Positions 46,431-55,124 of a DNA stretch of 64,000 nt are shown here, piece by piece (the first letter of the stretch is position 1; each line of letters starts with the position of its first letter). Position numbers and translations under genes: made by a program. This stretch comes from Qipengyuania atrilutea. Lineage in GTDB: Bacteria > Pseudomonadota > Alphaproteobacteria > Sphingomonadales > Sphingomonadaceae. A model generated the notes under the pieces. That model was not told the origin of the DNA. It saw only the letters and a program-made list of their open reading frames with translations, and ran no database searches. The stretch covers positions 1 to 64,000 of the forward strand of contig NZ_JABWGV010000001.1 in NCBI RefSeq assembly GCF_013370205.1, given 5' to 3'.

Positions 46431-47201
46431 TCAGCCGCGCACCGCGTTTCCGAGACGTTCGGATGTCACCGGATATCCGCAGTCGTCCGGAATGGTGAGT
46501 TCCCTTCCCGCAGGCGTCTCCACGATCTGCGGCGTGATTGTGCGGACCGGAATGCTTTCCGCCTGACTGCGTGCGGCGGCGAAATCCGGGAAGTCGGCGA
46601 GCCGCTCCAGATTGCGGCGCGTGGGAAAAATTATCGAGATTTCTCCTCGGTCCGCCATGGAAAGCGCCTCCCTCGCGCTGGTCCAGAACAGGCGGGTGTT
46701 TTCGGTGTCGTCAATTGCGATCTGCACTTCGCCTGTTCCGGTGTCGGTGAGATAGAAGCGCGCGTCGAAGATACGTTCGTGCTTCATCCCGCGCGGAAGC
46801 CACCGGGCAAAGGGGATGAGGCGTTCGAGGTCGAGCGTCCAGCCGAAATGGGTCAGGACCGAGGCAAGTTCGCCTTCGCGAAACAACATGTCGCGGGCTT
46901 CCTTCGCCGTTTTTGCGTCGACCGGTTCCTCGATACCGATCGCCAGCCCCGTTTCCTCCAACGTCTCGCGGATTGCGGCGATCCGGTGCGCGGCCTCGTC
47001 GTCATCCTGGCAGCTATGGCTGAGCGACGCAGCGAGAGTGTAATCGGCAGTATCCACCCGGCCGCCGGGGAAGACCGCCGCGCCGCCCGCGAAACTCATC
47101 GCGCGGCTGCGAACAACCATCAGGATTTCGGGCGCATCATCCGTTCTCCCGTGCCGAAATATGATCAGCGTGGCCGCGGGAATTTCTTCTTGCGTGCTCA
47201 T
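46431..47201 (-). CDS. Nudix hydrolase
   Basis: The protein has 256 residues. The Nudix helix core AAIRETLEETGLAIG follows the FPGG motif (VFPGGRVD) after an insertion of about 30 residues, the layout of NUDT7/NUDT19-like CoA or nucleotide diphosphatases. No signal peptide is present. The leader just before the ATG carries an inverted repeat GCATGTA/TACATGC and no ribosome-binding site. It is probably co-transcribed with the sulfotransferase; if so, a role with PAP or CoA-type nucleotides could be imagined but is not shown. Confidence 0.88.
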   Translation of the reverse strand: MSTQEEIPAATLIIFRHGRTDDAPEILMVVRSRAMSFAGGAAVFPGGRVDTADYTLAASLSHSCQDDDEAAHRIAAIRETLEETGLAIGIEEPVDAKTAKEARDMLFREGELASVLTHFGWTLDLERLIPFARWLPRGMKHERIFDARFYLTDTGTGEVQIAIDDTENTRLFWTSAREALSMADRGEISIIFPTRRNLERLADFPDFAAARSQAESIPVRTITPQIVETPAGRELTIPDDCGYPVTSERLGNAVRG

Positions 47202-47443
47202 TGCATGTAGCCTGTGCCGGAAAATCTTACATGCGTTAGCTGGCTTGATGCGCGAATGGCGCCTGCGCTGTCGGATTTCCTGACAGGCGGTCGCAAAGCC
47301 AATGGTCGTTTAACCATTACAGATGCGGCAAATGCGGGTCTTTGGCAAACTGGCACGGTGGGTGCATAGTCACATATGATTTCGATGGTCTTCGAATGAC
47401 GGCGGGGCCGCTCTCCTGGTTTCATGGCCCCGCCTCCCCGAAC
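47202..47443. other. Intergenic region between Nudix gene and grxD terminator
   Basis: No gene is seen. It holds the inverted repeat GCATGTA/TACATGC (47203-47209 and 47228-47234) right before the Nudix start. A perfect 9-bp hairpin GGCGGGGCC/GGCCCCGCC (47401-47409 and 47426-47434) without a T-tract lies beside the grxD terminator. Confidence 0.5.
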
Positions 47444-47477
47444 AAAAAAGGCTCCTGCCGAGCGATCGGCGGGAGCC
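47444..47477 (-). terminator. Rho-independent terminator after grxD
   Basis: On the minus strand the 11-bp stem GGCTCCCGCCG/CGGCAGGAGCC (one G-U) is followed by TTTTTTG. It lies 28 bp after the grxD stop and closes the leuC-to-grxD gene series. Confidence 0.9.
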
Positions 47478-47505
47478 TTTCCCGTTATGGCAGTCGTAGA
47501 GACGC

Positions 47506-47838
47506 TCACTCCTGTGCCGGCTGAACCTGCTTCTCGGCCATCAGCTCCTGCAGTTCTCCGGCTTCGAACATCTCCATCATGATGTCGCTGCCGCCGACGA
47601 ACTCGCCTTTGACGTATAGCTGCGGAATGGTCGGCCAGTCGGAATAGCTCTTGATGCCGGACCGAATTTCCATGTCCTGCAATACGTCGACGCTTTCGTA
47701 CCCGACCTTGCAGTGATCCAAAATGGCGACGGCGCGGCTGGAAAAGCCGCACTGCGGGAAGAGCGGCGTGCCCTTCATGAAAAGGACGACGTCGTTCCCT
47801 TTGACGACATCTTCGATACGCTGTTTTGCGTCTGACAT
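47506..47838 (-). CDS. grxD: Monothiol glutaredoxin, Grx4/GrxD family
   Basis: The protein has 110 residues with the CGFS active site (C30 in FPQCGFSSRAV), MKGTP before it, and WPTIPQLYVKGEFVGGSDIM after it for glutathione binding. Such proteins carry 2Fe-2S clusters as dimers or with BolA. The bolA homologue lies just upstream (34 bp), supporting a Grx-BolA iron-sulfur pair. Confidence 0.97.
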   Translation of the reverse strand: MSDAKQRIEDVVKGNDVVLFMKGTPLFPQCGFSSRAVAILDHCKVGYESVDVLQDMEIRSGIKSYSDWPTIPQLYVKGEFVGGSDIMMEMFEAGELQELMAEKQVQPAQE

Positions 47839-47872
47839 GGCTTAAACCTCGGTAATTTCGTTTGTTACCGGA

Positions 47873-48106
47873 TCAGGTGGGTGTTTGCGTCGTCAGTTGC
47901 AAGGCGTGGAGTTCGCCGCCCATGCGTCCGCCGAGCGCATCGTAAACCAGCTTGTGTTGCTGCACCCGGCTTTTGCCGACGAACGAGGGGGACGTGACCT
48001 TCGCAGCCCAGTGATCGCCGTCGCCTGCGAGATCGGTCATCTCGACTGTCGCGTCGGGGAGCGCTTCGGTGATGAGAGCTTCGATTTCCTTACCCGACAT
48101 CGGCAT
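47873..48106 (-). CDS. BolA-family protein
   Basis: The protein has 77 residues; the ATG at 48100 is an alternative start. It has the BolA fold signature VQQHKLVYDALGGRMGGELHALQL with the conserved His residues, and KVTSPSFVGKSR before it. It is expected to bind a 2Fe-2S cluster together with the monothiol glutaredoxin encoded next. It sits 4 bp after the DUF1476 stop. Confidence 0.93.
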   Translation of the reverse strand: MPMSGKEIEALITEALPDATVEMTDLAGDGDHWAAKVTSPSFVGKSRVQQHKLVYDALGGRMGGELHALQLTTQTPT

Positions 48107-48110
48107 GCCG

Positions 48111-48434
48111 TCAGGACTCGCTCATCAGCTGGCGGCGCGCTTCGACGGTCTTCTCCTCGAGCTTGGTGCGGATGTCCGCTTCGCTCACGTCGCAGTCCGC
48201 CGCGGTCAGGTCGCCGAGCAGTTTGCGGATCACGTCTTCGTCGCCCGCCTCCTCGAAGTCGGCCTGAACGACGGCCTTCTTGTAGGCATCGGTTTCTTCC
48301 TGCGTGAGGTTCATGAGACGCGCCGCCCATTCGCCGAGCAGGCGGTTACGCCGTGCCGCCAGTTTGAACGCGGTTTCCTCGTCAAATGCGAATTTGGCTT
48401 CTTCGCCCCTTCTGCGGTCATCGAAATCGGTCAT
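48111..48434 (-). CDS. DUF1476 protein, ATP synthase zeta-subunit homologue
   Basis: The protein has 107 residues and is charged and mostly helical. It begins with FDDRRRGEEAKFAFDEE, the conserved start of DUF1476, and carries NRLLGEWAARLMNL in the middle. In Paracoccus this family is the zeta subunit that inhibits the F1 ATPase by inserting its N-terminus. It lies in the leu-bolA-grxD gene series, away from atp genes. Confidence 0.9.
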   Translation of the reverse strand: MTDFDDRRRGEEAKFAFDEETAFKLAARRNRLLGEWAARLMNLTQEETDAYKKAVVQADFEEAGDEDVIRKLLGDLTAADCDVSEADIRTKLEEKTVEARRQLMSES

Positions 48435-48492
48435 CGTCGTTCCTCGTTAGCTTACCGAGCCGCGATACTCCGCGGCTCGGCAGGCGGCAAGC

Positions 48493-49509
48493 CTATCCGC
48501 CCATGGTCACGACGAGCTTGCCGACGGCTTTGCGCGCTTCCAGCTTGGCGATTGCTTCATGGGCGCGCTCCAGCGGGTAGGTCTCGCTGATCATCGGTTC
48601 GATCTTGCCTTCCTTCCAGAGCTTGAAGAGCTTGGCGATGTTGTCGGCATTGCGCTTCGGCTCGCGCGCGGCGAAGGCGCCCCAGAACACCCCGCGCACG
48701 TCGCAGCTCTTGAGCAGCGTCAGATTGAGCGGCAGCTTCGCGATGCCTGCCGGAAACCCGACGACGAGGAAGCGGCCTTCCCATGCGATGCTGCGCAGGG
48801 CCGGTTCGGAATAAGCGCCGCCGACTATGTCGTAGACGATGTCGGCCCCGTTCGGCCCGACCGCATCCTTGAACGACTGAGCGAGCGCTTTCGAGGTTTC
48901 CTTGTCGAACCCGTCCTGCCCTTCCGGGATACGGGGGTAGATGACCACGTCGTCCGCACCGGCCTTGCGCGCGACCTCGGCCTTTTCCTCGCTCGAGACG
49001 GCTGCGATTACTCGCGCCCCGTAAGCCTTTGCAAGTTCGACGCCCGAGAGGCCGACGCCGCCCGCGGCGCCAAGGATCAGCACCGTATCGCCTTCCGCGA
49101 TGTCGCCGCGATCTTTCAGCGCATGAATGGTCGTGCCGTAGGTCATCAGCAGCGCGGATGCCTTTTCGAGCGAAATGTCTTCCGGAACCGCAAACAGCTT
49201 ACCCGCGTCGACCACGACTTGCTCGCGCAGACCGCCGAAGCCGACGCCGGCAAGGACGCGGTCGCCGACTTTCCAGTCGCTGACGCCTTCGCCGACGGCA
49301 GAAATCGTGCCCGATATTTCGCTACCCGGCGAGAAGGGGCGCGGCGGCTTGATCTGGTAAAGGTCGCGGATGATGAGCGCATCGGGAAAGTTGATCGCGC
49401 AGGCTGCGACATCGACGACGACTTCGCCTTTACCGGGCGATGGCGCGTCAAGGTTCTCGGCAACCAGATCGTCAGGCCCGCCTACTTCTTTCGACACGAT
49501 GGCTTTCAT
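48493..49509 (-). CDS. NADPH:quinone oxidoreductase, zinc-free MDR family
   Basis: The protein has 338 residues. The MDR N-domain contains [14 protein letters not shown] and [13 protein letters not shown]; the NADPH site is [19 protein letters not shown]. No zinc-binding Cys cluster is visible, which fits the quinone oxidoreductase branch. It would reduce quinones or reactive enones. The start overlaps the leuD stop (ATGA), so it is co-expressed with leucine synthesis genes. Confidence 0.92.
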   Translation of the reverse strand: MKAIVSKEVGGPDDLVAENLDAPSPGKGEVVVDVAACAINFPDALIIRDLYQIKPPRPFSPGSEISGTISAVGEGVSDWKVGDRVLAGVGFGGLREQVVVDAGKLFAVPEDISLEKASALLMTYGTTIHALKDRGDIAEGDTVLILGAAGGVGLSGVELAKAYGARVIAAVSSEEKAEVARKAGADDVVIYPRIPEGQDGFDKETSKALAQSFKDAVGPNGADIVYDIVGGAYSEPALRSIAWEGRFLVVGFPAGIAKLPLNLTLLKSCDVRGVFWGAFAAREPKRNADNIAKLFKLWKEGKIEPMISETYPLERAHEAIAKLEARKAVGKLVVTMGG

Positions 49510-50102
49510 GCATTCACTCCCTTTGCGAGCCAGGGCGCATCGCTGCGCTGGCGTTGTTCGTAATTGGTTATGGCGTCAGACCTTTCGAGGGTTAGGCCGA
49601 CTTCGTCCAGCCCTTCAAGCAAACAATGTTTGCGAAACGAGTCGATTTCGAAGCGGAAGCGGTCCTGCATCGGGGTGGTGACGCTTTGCGCTTCGAGGTC
49701 GATATGCAAAGGCTGCGTCCGTGCCACTTCGAGCAGCCGGTCGACCTGTTCCTGCGGCAAGGCAACGGTCAGTATGCCGTTCTTGAAGGCGTTGCTGGCG
49801 AAGATGTCCGAAAAGCTCGGCGCGATGACAGCGCGCACGCCCATGTCGAGGAGCGCCCAGGCGGCATGCTCGCGGCTCGATCCGCAGCCGAAATTGTCGC
49901 CTGCAATCAGGATCGGCGCTCCTGCGTATTCTGGATCGTCGAACACGTTATCGTGCTTTTCGCGCACCGTTTCGAACGCGCCTTCGCCGAGGCCTTCGCG
50001 GGTGATTGTCTTCAGCCACCGAGCCGGAATGATGACGTCGGTGTCTACGTTCTTCGCGCCGTAGGGAATGGCGCGACCTTCGATCTCGGCAAGTTCCTTC
50101 AT
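49506..50102 (-). CDS. leuD: 3-isopropylmalate dehydratase, small subunit
   Basis: The protein has 198 residues from the ATG at 50102, which shares one base with the stop of the small upstream gene. It shows the swivel-domain motifs [15 protein letters not shown] and [17 protein letters not shown]. With LeuC it isomerises 2- to 3-isopropylmalate in leucine synthesis. Separation from leuC by a 51-codon gene is unusual. Confidence 0.97.
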   Translation of the reverse strand: MKELAEIEGRAIPYGAKNVDTDVIIPARWLKTITREGLGEGAFETVREKHDNVFDDPEYAGAPILIAGDNFGCGSSREHAAWALLDMGVRAVIAPSFSDIFASNAFKNGILTVALPQEQVDRLLEVARTQPLHIDLEAQSVTTPMQDRFRFEIDSFRKHCLLEGLDEVGLTLERSDAITNYEQRQRSDAPWLAKGVNA

Positions 50103-50257
50103 CAATCGGTTTCGGGGTTCTCGCCCGAGGGGATCGGCCTGGGCTGCACCGGCTCGTTCTTTGCCTTGCGCTTGTTCGCATAGAGCAGGGCGGCGGCTAT
50201 TGCGGCGGACCCGATGGCCCCTGCAATGGCTGCAGTCGTCTTGATTTCCTTCGTCAT
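50102..50257 (-). CDS. 51-residue single-pass membrane peptide between leuC and leuD
   Basis: A short open frame from the ATG at 50257. The peptide starts [10 protein letters not shown], has one hydrophobic Ala/Ile/Gly helix (residues ~8-27), then a basic stretch (NKRKAK) and a Pro-rich tail ([14 protein letters not shown]). An AGGATATG context precedes the start and its stop TGA overlaps the leuD ATG (TGATG). The Ala-rich helix followed by Lys/Arg suggests an inner-membrane peptide with a cytoplasmic tail. I do not recognise a family. It may serve translational coupling to leuD or be a functional small protein. Confidence 0.7.
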   Translation of the reverse strand: MTKEIKTTAAIAGAIGSAAIAAALLYANKRKAKNEPVQPRPIPSGENPETD

Positions 50258-50332
50258 ATCCTCTGTCCGTATTCTTATCGTAAGCGGCGTCCACGAAACC
50301 AGCGTTCGAGCCGCACAGTTGTTTCCGTTTTG

Positions 50333-51769
50333 CTAGGCTTCGCCGAGATCGCGCACGTCGGTGAGCCTGCCCGTGACGGCCGCCGCGGCAGCCATGGCGG
50401 GCGAGAGCAAGTGCGTGCGCGCGCCGGGTCCCTGCCGACCGACGAAATTGCGGTTTGATGTCGAGGCGCAGCGCGTACCCGGCGCAACCTTGTCCGGATT
50501 CATGCCGAGACAGGCCGAGCATCCCGGCTCGCGCCATTCGAAACCGGCTGCGGTAAAAATGCGGTCGAGCCCTTCCTCTTCGGCCTGCGCCTTCACGAGA
50601 CCGGAGCCGGGCACCACGATCGCCCAGCCGACATTGTCCGCTTTGCGCCGCCCTTTCAGAACGGCAGCTGCGGCGCGCAGGTCCTCAATGCGGCTATTGG
50701 TGCACGAACCGATGAAGATGTTCTCGACCGGGATATCGGCCATGCGCGTGCCGGGTTCCAATCCCATGTAGTCGAGCGATTTCTGCGCCGCCTCGCGCTT
50801 CGAGGGATCGGCGAAGCTTTCGGGTGAGGGGACAGCGCCGCCGATCGCAACAACGTCCTCCGGGCTGGTGCCCCAAGTCACGCAGGGTTCGATATCGGCG
50901 GCATCGATCACCACCGTCTTGTCGAACGAAGCGCCCGGATCGGTTGCCAGCGTCCGCCACCATGCGACCGCCGCGTCCCAGTCCGCGCCTTGCGGGGCCA
51001 TGGGACGGCCCTTGAGGTAGGCGAAGGTCGTTTCGTCTGGAGCGATCAGGCCGGCGCGGGCACCGCCTTCGATACTCATATTGCAGACGGTCAGGCGGCC
51101 TTCGACGCTCATCTCATCGAACACGCGGCCGCGATATTCGATGACGTAGCCGGTGCCGCCGGCCGTTCCGATCACGCCGATGATGTGCAGGATAAGATCC
51201 TTGGAAGTGATCCCCGGGCCCAGTTCGCCTTCGACGCGGACTTCCATCGTCTTCGACGGCGACAACAGCAGGGTCTGCGTCGCGAGCACGTGCTCGACCT
51301 CGCTCGTACCGATGCCGAAGGCAAGCGCGCCGACCCCGCCGTGCGCGGCGGTATGCGAATCCCCGCAGACGATGGTTGCGCCGGGCAGGGAGAAGCCCTG
51401 TTCCGGACCGACGACGTGGACGATGCCCTGTTGCGGAGCGACCGCGTCGAAATAGCGGATGCCGAAATCGGCCACGTTCTTCTCGAGTGCGGCGAGCTGC
51501 GCAGCGCTTTGCGGATCGGCGATCGGTAGCTGGTTTCCGGCGTCATCGACGCGCGCGGTAGTCGGTACGTTGTGATCGGGTACGGCAAGGGTTAGGTCGG
51601 GCCGCCGCAGCTTCCGGCCTGCGATCCGCAGCGCCTCGAAAGCCTGCGGGCTGGTCACTTCGTGCACCAGATGCCGGTCGATGTAGACGAGGCAGGTCCC
51701 GTCCTCCCGCCGCTCGATAACGTGAGCGTTCCAGATCTTTTCGTAAAGCGTGCGCGGTTTGCTGGCCAT
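50333..51769 (-). CDS. leuC: 3-isopropylmalate dehydratase, large subunit
   Basis: The protein has 478 residues, typical for LeuC. The 4Fe-4S ligands are the Cys in [13 protein letters not shown] and the two in [11 protein letters not shown]. The N-terminus is [12 protein letters not shown]. It is first in the series leuC, 51-residue peptide, leuD, quinone oxidoreductase, DUF1476, bolA, grxD. Co-transcription with the BolA-Grx4 pair is notable because LeuCD needs a 4Fe-4S cluster. Confidence 0.98.
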   Translation of the reverse strand: MASKPRTLYEKIWNAHVIERREDGTCLVYIDRHLVHEVTSPQAFEALRIAGRKLRRPDLTLAVPDHNVPTTARVDDAGNQLPIADPQSAAQLAALEKNVADFGIRYFDAVAPQQGIVHVVGPEQGFSLPGATIVCGDSHTAAHGGVGALAFGIGTSEVEHVLATQTLLLSPSKTMEVRVEGELGPGITSKDLILHIIGVIGTAGGTGYVIEYRGRVFDEMSVEGRLTVCNMSIEGGARAGLIAPDETTFAYLKGRPMAPQGADWDAAVAWWRTLATDPGASFDKTVVIDAADIEPCVTWGTSPEDVVAIGGAVPSPESFADPSKREAAQKSLDYMGLEPGTRMADIPVENIFIGSCTNSRIEDLRAAAAVLKGRRKADNVGWAIVVPGSGLVKAQAEEEGLDRIFTAAGFEWREPGCSACLGMNPDKVAPGTRCASTSNRNFVGRQGPGARTHLLSPAMAAAAAVTGRLTDVRDLGEA

Positions 51770-51872
51770 GTCGCCGACCGGATTAGCGCATGAACCGGGG
51801 CGTTCAAGAAAGCAAAGCGATATGATTTAACTAGTCATGGAAAGGTAACCTATACCGTGCTAACTGACAGTC

Positions 51873-52268
51873 ATGTCAGCAACGCCATTCGCTTTTCCGA
51901 TCAAGATTTTCCCCGAAGACATCGACTTCATGGGGCACGTGAACAACGCCCGGTATCTTTCGTGGGTGCAGGACGCGGTGCTGTCGCACTGGCGCAAGTT
52001 CGCCCCCGACGAAGCGGTCGCGGAGCGGGCGTGGGTGGCGCTCAAGCACGAGATTACCTACCGCAAGCCGGCCTTTCTGGAAGACGACGTTATCGCGCGG
52101 ACCGTGCTCGAAAGCACAAAAGGTGCGCGCGCTTTCTACCGCACGATTATCGAGCGGGGCGAGGAAGTGCTGGCAGAGATCAATTCGAGCTGGTGCTGCA
52201 TCGATGCCGAAACCCTGCGTCCGGCGCGGATCGGTCAGGAAATTCGGCGCGCCTTTTTCAAAGATTGA
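51873..52268 (+). CDS. Acyl-CoA thioesterase, hotdog fold
   Basis: The protein has 131 residues. It has the 4HBT signature DIDFMGHVNNARYLSWVQDA, with Asp/His/Asn near the start of the long helix, followed by FLEDDVIARTVLE. Members hydrolyse acyl-CoA thioesters; YbgC-like activity is possible. It stands 58 bp before crtW on the same strand. Confidence 0.9.
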   Translation: MSATPFAFPIKIFPEDIDFMGHVNNARYLSWVQDAVLSHWRKFAPDEAVAERAWVALKHEITYRKPAFLEDDVIARTVLESTKGARAFYRTIIERGEEVLAEINSSWCCIDAETLRPARIGQEIRRAFFKD

Positions 52269-52326
52269 TTCAGAAGCAGGTTGCCAGCGGGACTGCGCGT
52301 TTGCCGCGCACGGCGTTCGCTCCTAT

Positions 52327-53094
52327 ATGTTGTGCATGGCACCCGGCGCCTCTCCTGTCACTTCCGCACGCGTCCAAGGCGCAATCGGACTTTCGCTCGC
52401 GGCTTTGATCGTCGCTGCCTGGGCAGGATTGCACGTGTATGCGATGTTCGTTTTCGAGCTTAGCTGGGCAAGTCTCCCGCTGGCTTTCGCGATCGCGCTC
52501 GTCCAGTGCTGGCTCTCGGTAGGCCTCTTCATCGTCAGTCACGACGCGATGCACGGATCGCTTGCTCCCAATGCCAAGCGCCTGGGCGGGATCGTCGGGG
52601 CAGTTCTTCTGTTCCTCTATGCCGGGTTTGGCTGGAAGCGGATGCGCGCGGCGCATTTCGACCATCACCGCCTTGCCGGAAGGGCTGGTGACCCCGATTT
52701 CGACGAGCATAATCCAGCGCATTTCGGCCGGTGGTATGCGACCTTCCTGCGGCGCTATTTCGGCTGGCAGTCGCTCCTGTTCGTATCGAGCGTGGTGCTG
52801 ATCTATGCGTTCGTGCTGAAGGTTCCGCTGACGAACATCGTCCTCCTTTATGGCCTTCCCGCGATCGCGAGTTCTCTACAGCTTTTCTACTTCGGTACTT
52901 ACCGTCCGCACACTCACGCGGGCGACGAATTCAGCGACCGTCATAATGCTCGCAGCGAGGATTTCGGAACGCTCACCAGCCTTCTCACCTGTTTCCATTT
53001 CGGCTATCATCTGGAGCATCACCGCGCCCCGCACACGCCATGGTGGGCGCTGCCCGCGGTGCGGCGAAGGGCGTCCCGAGGAGCATACGCATGA
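52327..53094 (+). CDS. crtW: Beta-carotene ketolase
   Basis: The protein has 255 residues; the ATG at 52336 is an alternative start. The integral-membrane di-iron motifs are SHDAMHGS, HFDHHRLAG and the pair FHFGYHLEHHRAPH. Several long hydrophobic helices flank them. The enzyme puts 4-keto groups on beta-ionone rings, giving echinenone or canthaxanthin. Its stop overlaps the crtZ start (ATGA). No other carotenoid gene is in the window. Confidence 0.94.
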   Translation: MLCMAPGASPVTSARVQGAIGLSLAALIVAAWAGLHVYAMFVFELSWASLPLAFAIALVQCWLSVGLFIVSHDAMHGSLAPNAKRLGGIVGAVLLFLYAGFGWKRMRAAHFDHHRLAGRAGDPDFDEHNPAHFGRWYATFLRRYFGWQSLLFVSSVVLIYAFVLKVPLTNIVLLYGLPAIASSLQLFYFGTYRPHTHAGDEFSDRHNARSEDFGTLTSLLTCFHFGYHLEHHRAPHTPWWALPAVRRRASRGAYA

Positions 53095-53591
53095 CTTGGT
53101 GGCAGATCGCAGCGACGGTAATCGGCGCGCTCGCCTTCATGGAGTTTTTCGCGTGGTGGGCGCATAAATACATCATGCACGGCTTGGGTTGGGGCTGGCA
53201 CCGCGACCACCATGAGCCGCACGATAACACGTTCGAAAAGAACGACCTTTACGCCGTGACTTTTGGCACGATCGTCTTTTTCATGTTCCTCATCGGATAT
53301 TTCTACTCGCCGTTCCTTTGGTGGGCGGCGCTCGGCATCACGCTTTACGGCGTGATCTACACGTTCATTCACGATGGGTTGGTGCATCAGCGCTATTTCA
53401 AGTGGGTGCCCAAGCGCGGCTATGCGAAGAGGCTGGTGCAGGCGCACAAACTGCATCACGCGACTGTCGGCAAGGAGGGCGGGGTCAGCTTCGGCTTCGT
53501 CGTGGCGCGAGATCCGGCCAAGCTTAAAGCGGATTTGAAACGCCAGAAATCGGCCGGTACGGCGAAACTGCGCGAAAGCGCGCGGCTTTAG
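53091..53591 (+). CDS. crtZ: Beta-carotene hydroxylase
   Basis: The protein has 166 residues from the ATG at 53091. The four His motifs of the CrtZ family are all present: HKYIMH, HRDHH, HDGLVH and HKLHH. The enzyme adds 3-OH groups to the beta-ring. Together with CrtW it would allow astaxanthin-type products. It converges on a membrane protein gene with a 4-bp overlap of stops. Confidence 0.96.
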   Translation: MTWWQIAATVIGALAFMEFFAWWAHKYIMHGLGWGWHRDHHEPHDNTFEKNDLYAVTFGTIVFFMFLIGYFYSPFLWWAALGITLYGVIYTFIHDGLVHQRYFKWVPKRGYAKRLVQAHKLHHATVGKEGGVSFGFVVARDPAKLKADLKRQKSAGTAKLRESARL

Positions 53592-54151
53592 CGCCTGCGG
53601 CGCCGTTTCTTCCGGGCGCGGTAGACGACTGCGGCTAGCCCCACGATCGCGACACCGAAGACCTCCTGAACCGAACCGTAGTTGAAGCTGTCAGGCCCGC
53701 GGCCCAGCATCTCGTCGAAATGATGGAATGAGGCGGCGCGCCCCAGCACGAAAGCTCCGATGAAAACGAACCCGAGAACAGCGATCTTCACGCCCGAATG
53801 CATGCGCCTGATCAGCCAGAGCACCGCGAGGCCGAAGGCGATAGCCGCGGCTGCCAGCGCGGCAATGAAGATGGCCTGGTAAGTCCTGCGCTCTTCATAC
53901 CATCCGTTAGCTCTTGCATGTTCCTTACCGATCGTCGTGATCAAGGTCTGCAGGTCGAGCAGTTCGTTGACTGCCAGAAATACCAGCAGAGCCGTGCTTG
54001 CGAGCCAGAATAAGCGCTCCCGATGTTCGCTACGCGGGCGCGCGCTCGAAGCGGCGCGGTACGTCAGGACTGCAGCGATGAGATAGGCCGCGACGGTGAT
54101 CCAGTCGGCTAGGTCGGCGTCGGCGATCGACGCCTGCCAGTCTACGATCAT
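53588..54151 (-). CDS. Hypothetical polytopic membrane protein
   Basis: The protein has 187 residues with about five hydrophobic helices (for example ITVAAYLIAAVLTY, LFWLASTALLVFLAVNEL, AIFIAALAAAAIAFGLAVLWLI, IAVLGFVFIGAFVLG) and a very basic tail (RARKKRRRRR). The loop SFHHFDEMLG carries His and Asp residues. I do not recognise a family. It lies 22 bp after sufE-like and converges on crtZ. Confidence 0.7.
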   Translation of the reverse strand: MIVDWQASIADADLADWITVAAYLIAAVLTYRAASSARPRSEHRERLFWLASTALLVFLAVNELLDLQTLITTIGKEHARANGWYEERRTYQAIFIAALAAAAIAFGLAVLWLIRRMHSGVKIAVLGFVFIGAFVLGRAASFHHFDEMLGRGPDSFNYGSVQEVFGVAIVGLAAVVYRARKKRRRRR

Positions 54152-54173
54152 CGGCGGTAATATCGCGATCGTG

Positions 54174-54581
54174 TCACGCGCTCGCGATCCGGGCAGCGTG
54201 CTGCTTGATCAGCGCGATCATGTTCGGCACGCCCTGTGTCCGATTGGAGGATAGCTGGCTTTTCAGATCGAACGGTTCGAGAGCGCCGGTCACGTCCATC
54301 TCGGCGACTTCGCCGGCCGGCTTGTCCTGTACTGCTGCGATGACGAGTGCGACGATACCCTTCGTAATGGCGGCATTGCTGTCAGCCAGAAAATGCAGCT
54401 TTCCGCTTTCATCCGTCGGATAGACCCAGACGCTGGCGGAGCATCCTCGCACCTGTGTCGCGTCGGTCTTCAGCGCATCGGGCATCGGGTCGAGTTCGCG
54501 TCCCAGTTCGATGAGCAGGCGATAGCGTTCGTCGCCTTCGAGAAACTCGTATTCTTCCTGAATGTCGGCTAGGGAGCGCAT
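54174..54581 (-). CDS. sufE: SufE-family sulfur acceptor
   Basis: The protein has 135 residues. The active-site Cys is C47 in VRGCSASVWV, the usual SufE context, preceded by YRLLIELGREL. It accepts persulfide sulfur from the SufS desulfurase for iron-sulfur cluster assembly. No suf neighbours are present here. It follows the Psp-linked small genes on the same strand by 23 bp, but the link may be only positional. Confidence 0.93.
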   Translation of the reverse strand: MRSLADIQEEYEFLEGDERYRLLIELGRELDPMPDALKTDATQVRGCSASVWVYPTDESGKLHFLADSNAAITKGIVALVIAAVQDKPAGEVAEMDVTGALEPFDLKSQLSSNRTQGVPNMIALIKQHAARIASA

Positions 54582-54604
54582 GGCGCCCCTTTAGCCGCTT
54601 CCGA

Positions 54605-54841
54605 TTACAAATCCACCCCGCTCGCGATGGCTTCGAGTTTGCGGATGCGCTCCTTGAGGTCGGAAATCTCGATTCTCGCCGCGCCGAGCGGGGCAGCGCT
54701 GGGATCGCTCTTTTCAGTCCGTTCGAGCTGCGCGCGCTTCAGTTCGAGCCAGTCGTGCCAGGCGCGCAGCAGCGCCGCCGTCACCACGACCAGGCCGATC
54801 AGACTGGCCATCGCAATTACCATTGTCGGTTCAAACACCAT
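54605..54841 (-). CDS. Small membrane coiled-coil protein, PspB-like (copy 5)
   Basis: The protein has 78 residues from an ATG with an AAGGAAC site. One membrane helix at about 9-27 (AMASLIGLVVVTAALLRAW), then a charged helix, and a C-terminal ISDLKERIRKLEAIASG. The last segment copies the PspB-type signature (LxERhxxLExI) found in the four genes before it. It is the last and shortest of the series after pspC. Function is probably tied to Psp membrane-stress response; inferred. Confidence 0.72.
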   Translation of the reverse strand: MVFEPTMVIAMASLIGLVVVTAALLRAWHDWLELKRAQLERTEKSDPSAAPLGAARIEISDLKERIRKLEAIASGVDL

Positions 54842-54860
54842 GTTCGTTCCTTCTCAAGCT

Positions 54861-55124
54861 CTATCGGTCCTGCTCGTCGCGCAGGCTTTCGATTTCCTCG
54901 GCAGTCCGGCGAGCCGGGTCGGTGGCGATGCGTTCGAGTACCTTCACGCGCTCCCTCAGATCGGCCAGTTCGGCTTGCGCTTCGTCCCGCTCGCGCTCGA
55001 TTTCCTGCCTCCGCTCGCCTTCGTCGGTTAGGCGCCGTTCCTTGCGGTTTTCGGCGCTCTGCATCGCGAGGACCGTGACGCACAGGATGACGGCGATAAG
55101 GACTATGGCGGACATGAAGCTCAT
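54861..55124 (-). CDS. Small membrane coiled-coil protein, PspB-like (copy 4)
   Basis: The protein has 87 residues. A membrane helix at 4-20 (MSAIVLIAVILCVTVLAM) is followed by a long, highly charged coiled coil and LRERVKVLERIATDPARR. The signature parallels PspB. The start overlaps the stop of the upstream copy by 4 bp (ATGA), so they are co-translated. Confidence 0.74.
   Translation of the reverse strand: MSFMSAIVLIAVILCVTVLAMQSAENRKERRLTDEGERRQEIERERDEAQAELADLRERVKVLERIATDPARRTAEEIESLRDEQDR

Noticed and set aside
47401-47434. A second terminator formed by GGCGGGGCC/GGCCCCGCC
   Set aside because: The stem is perfect but neither side has a T-tract; left as an unexplained hairpin.
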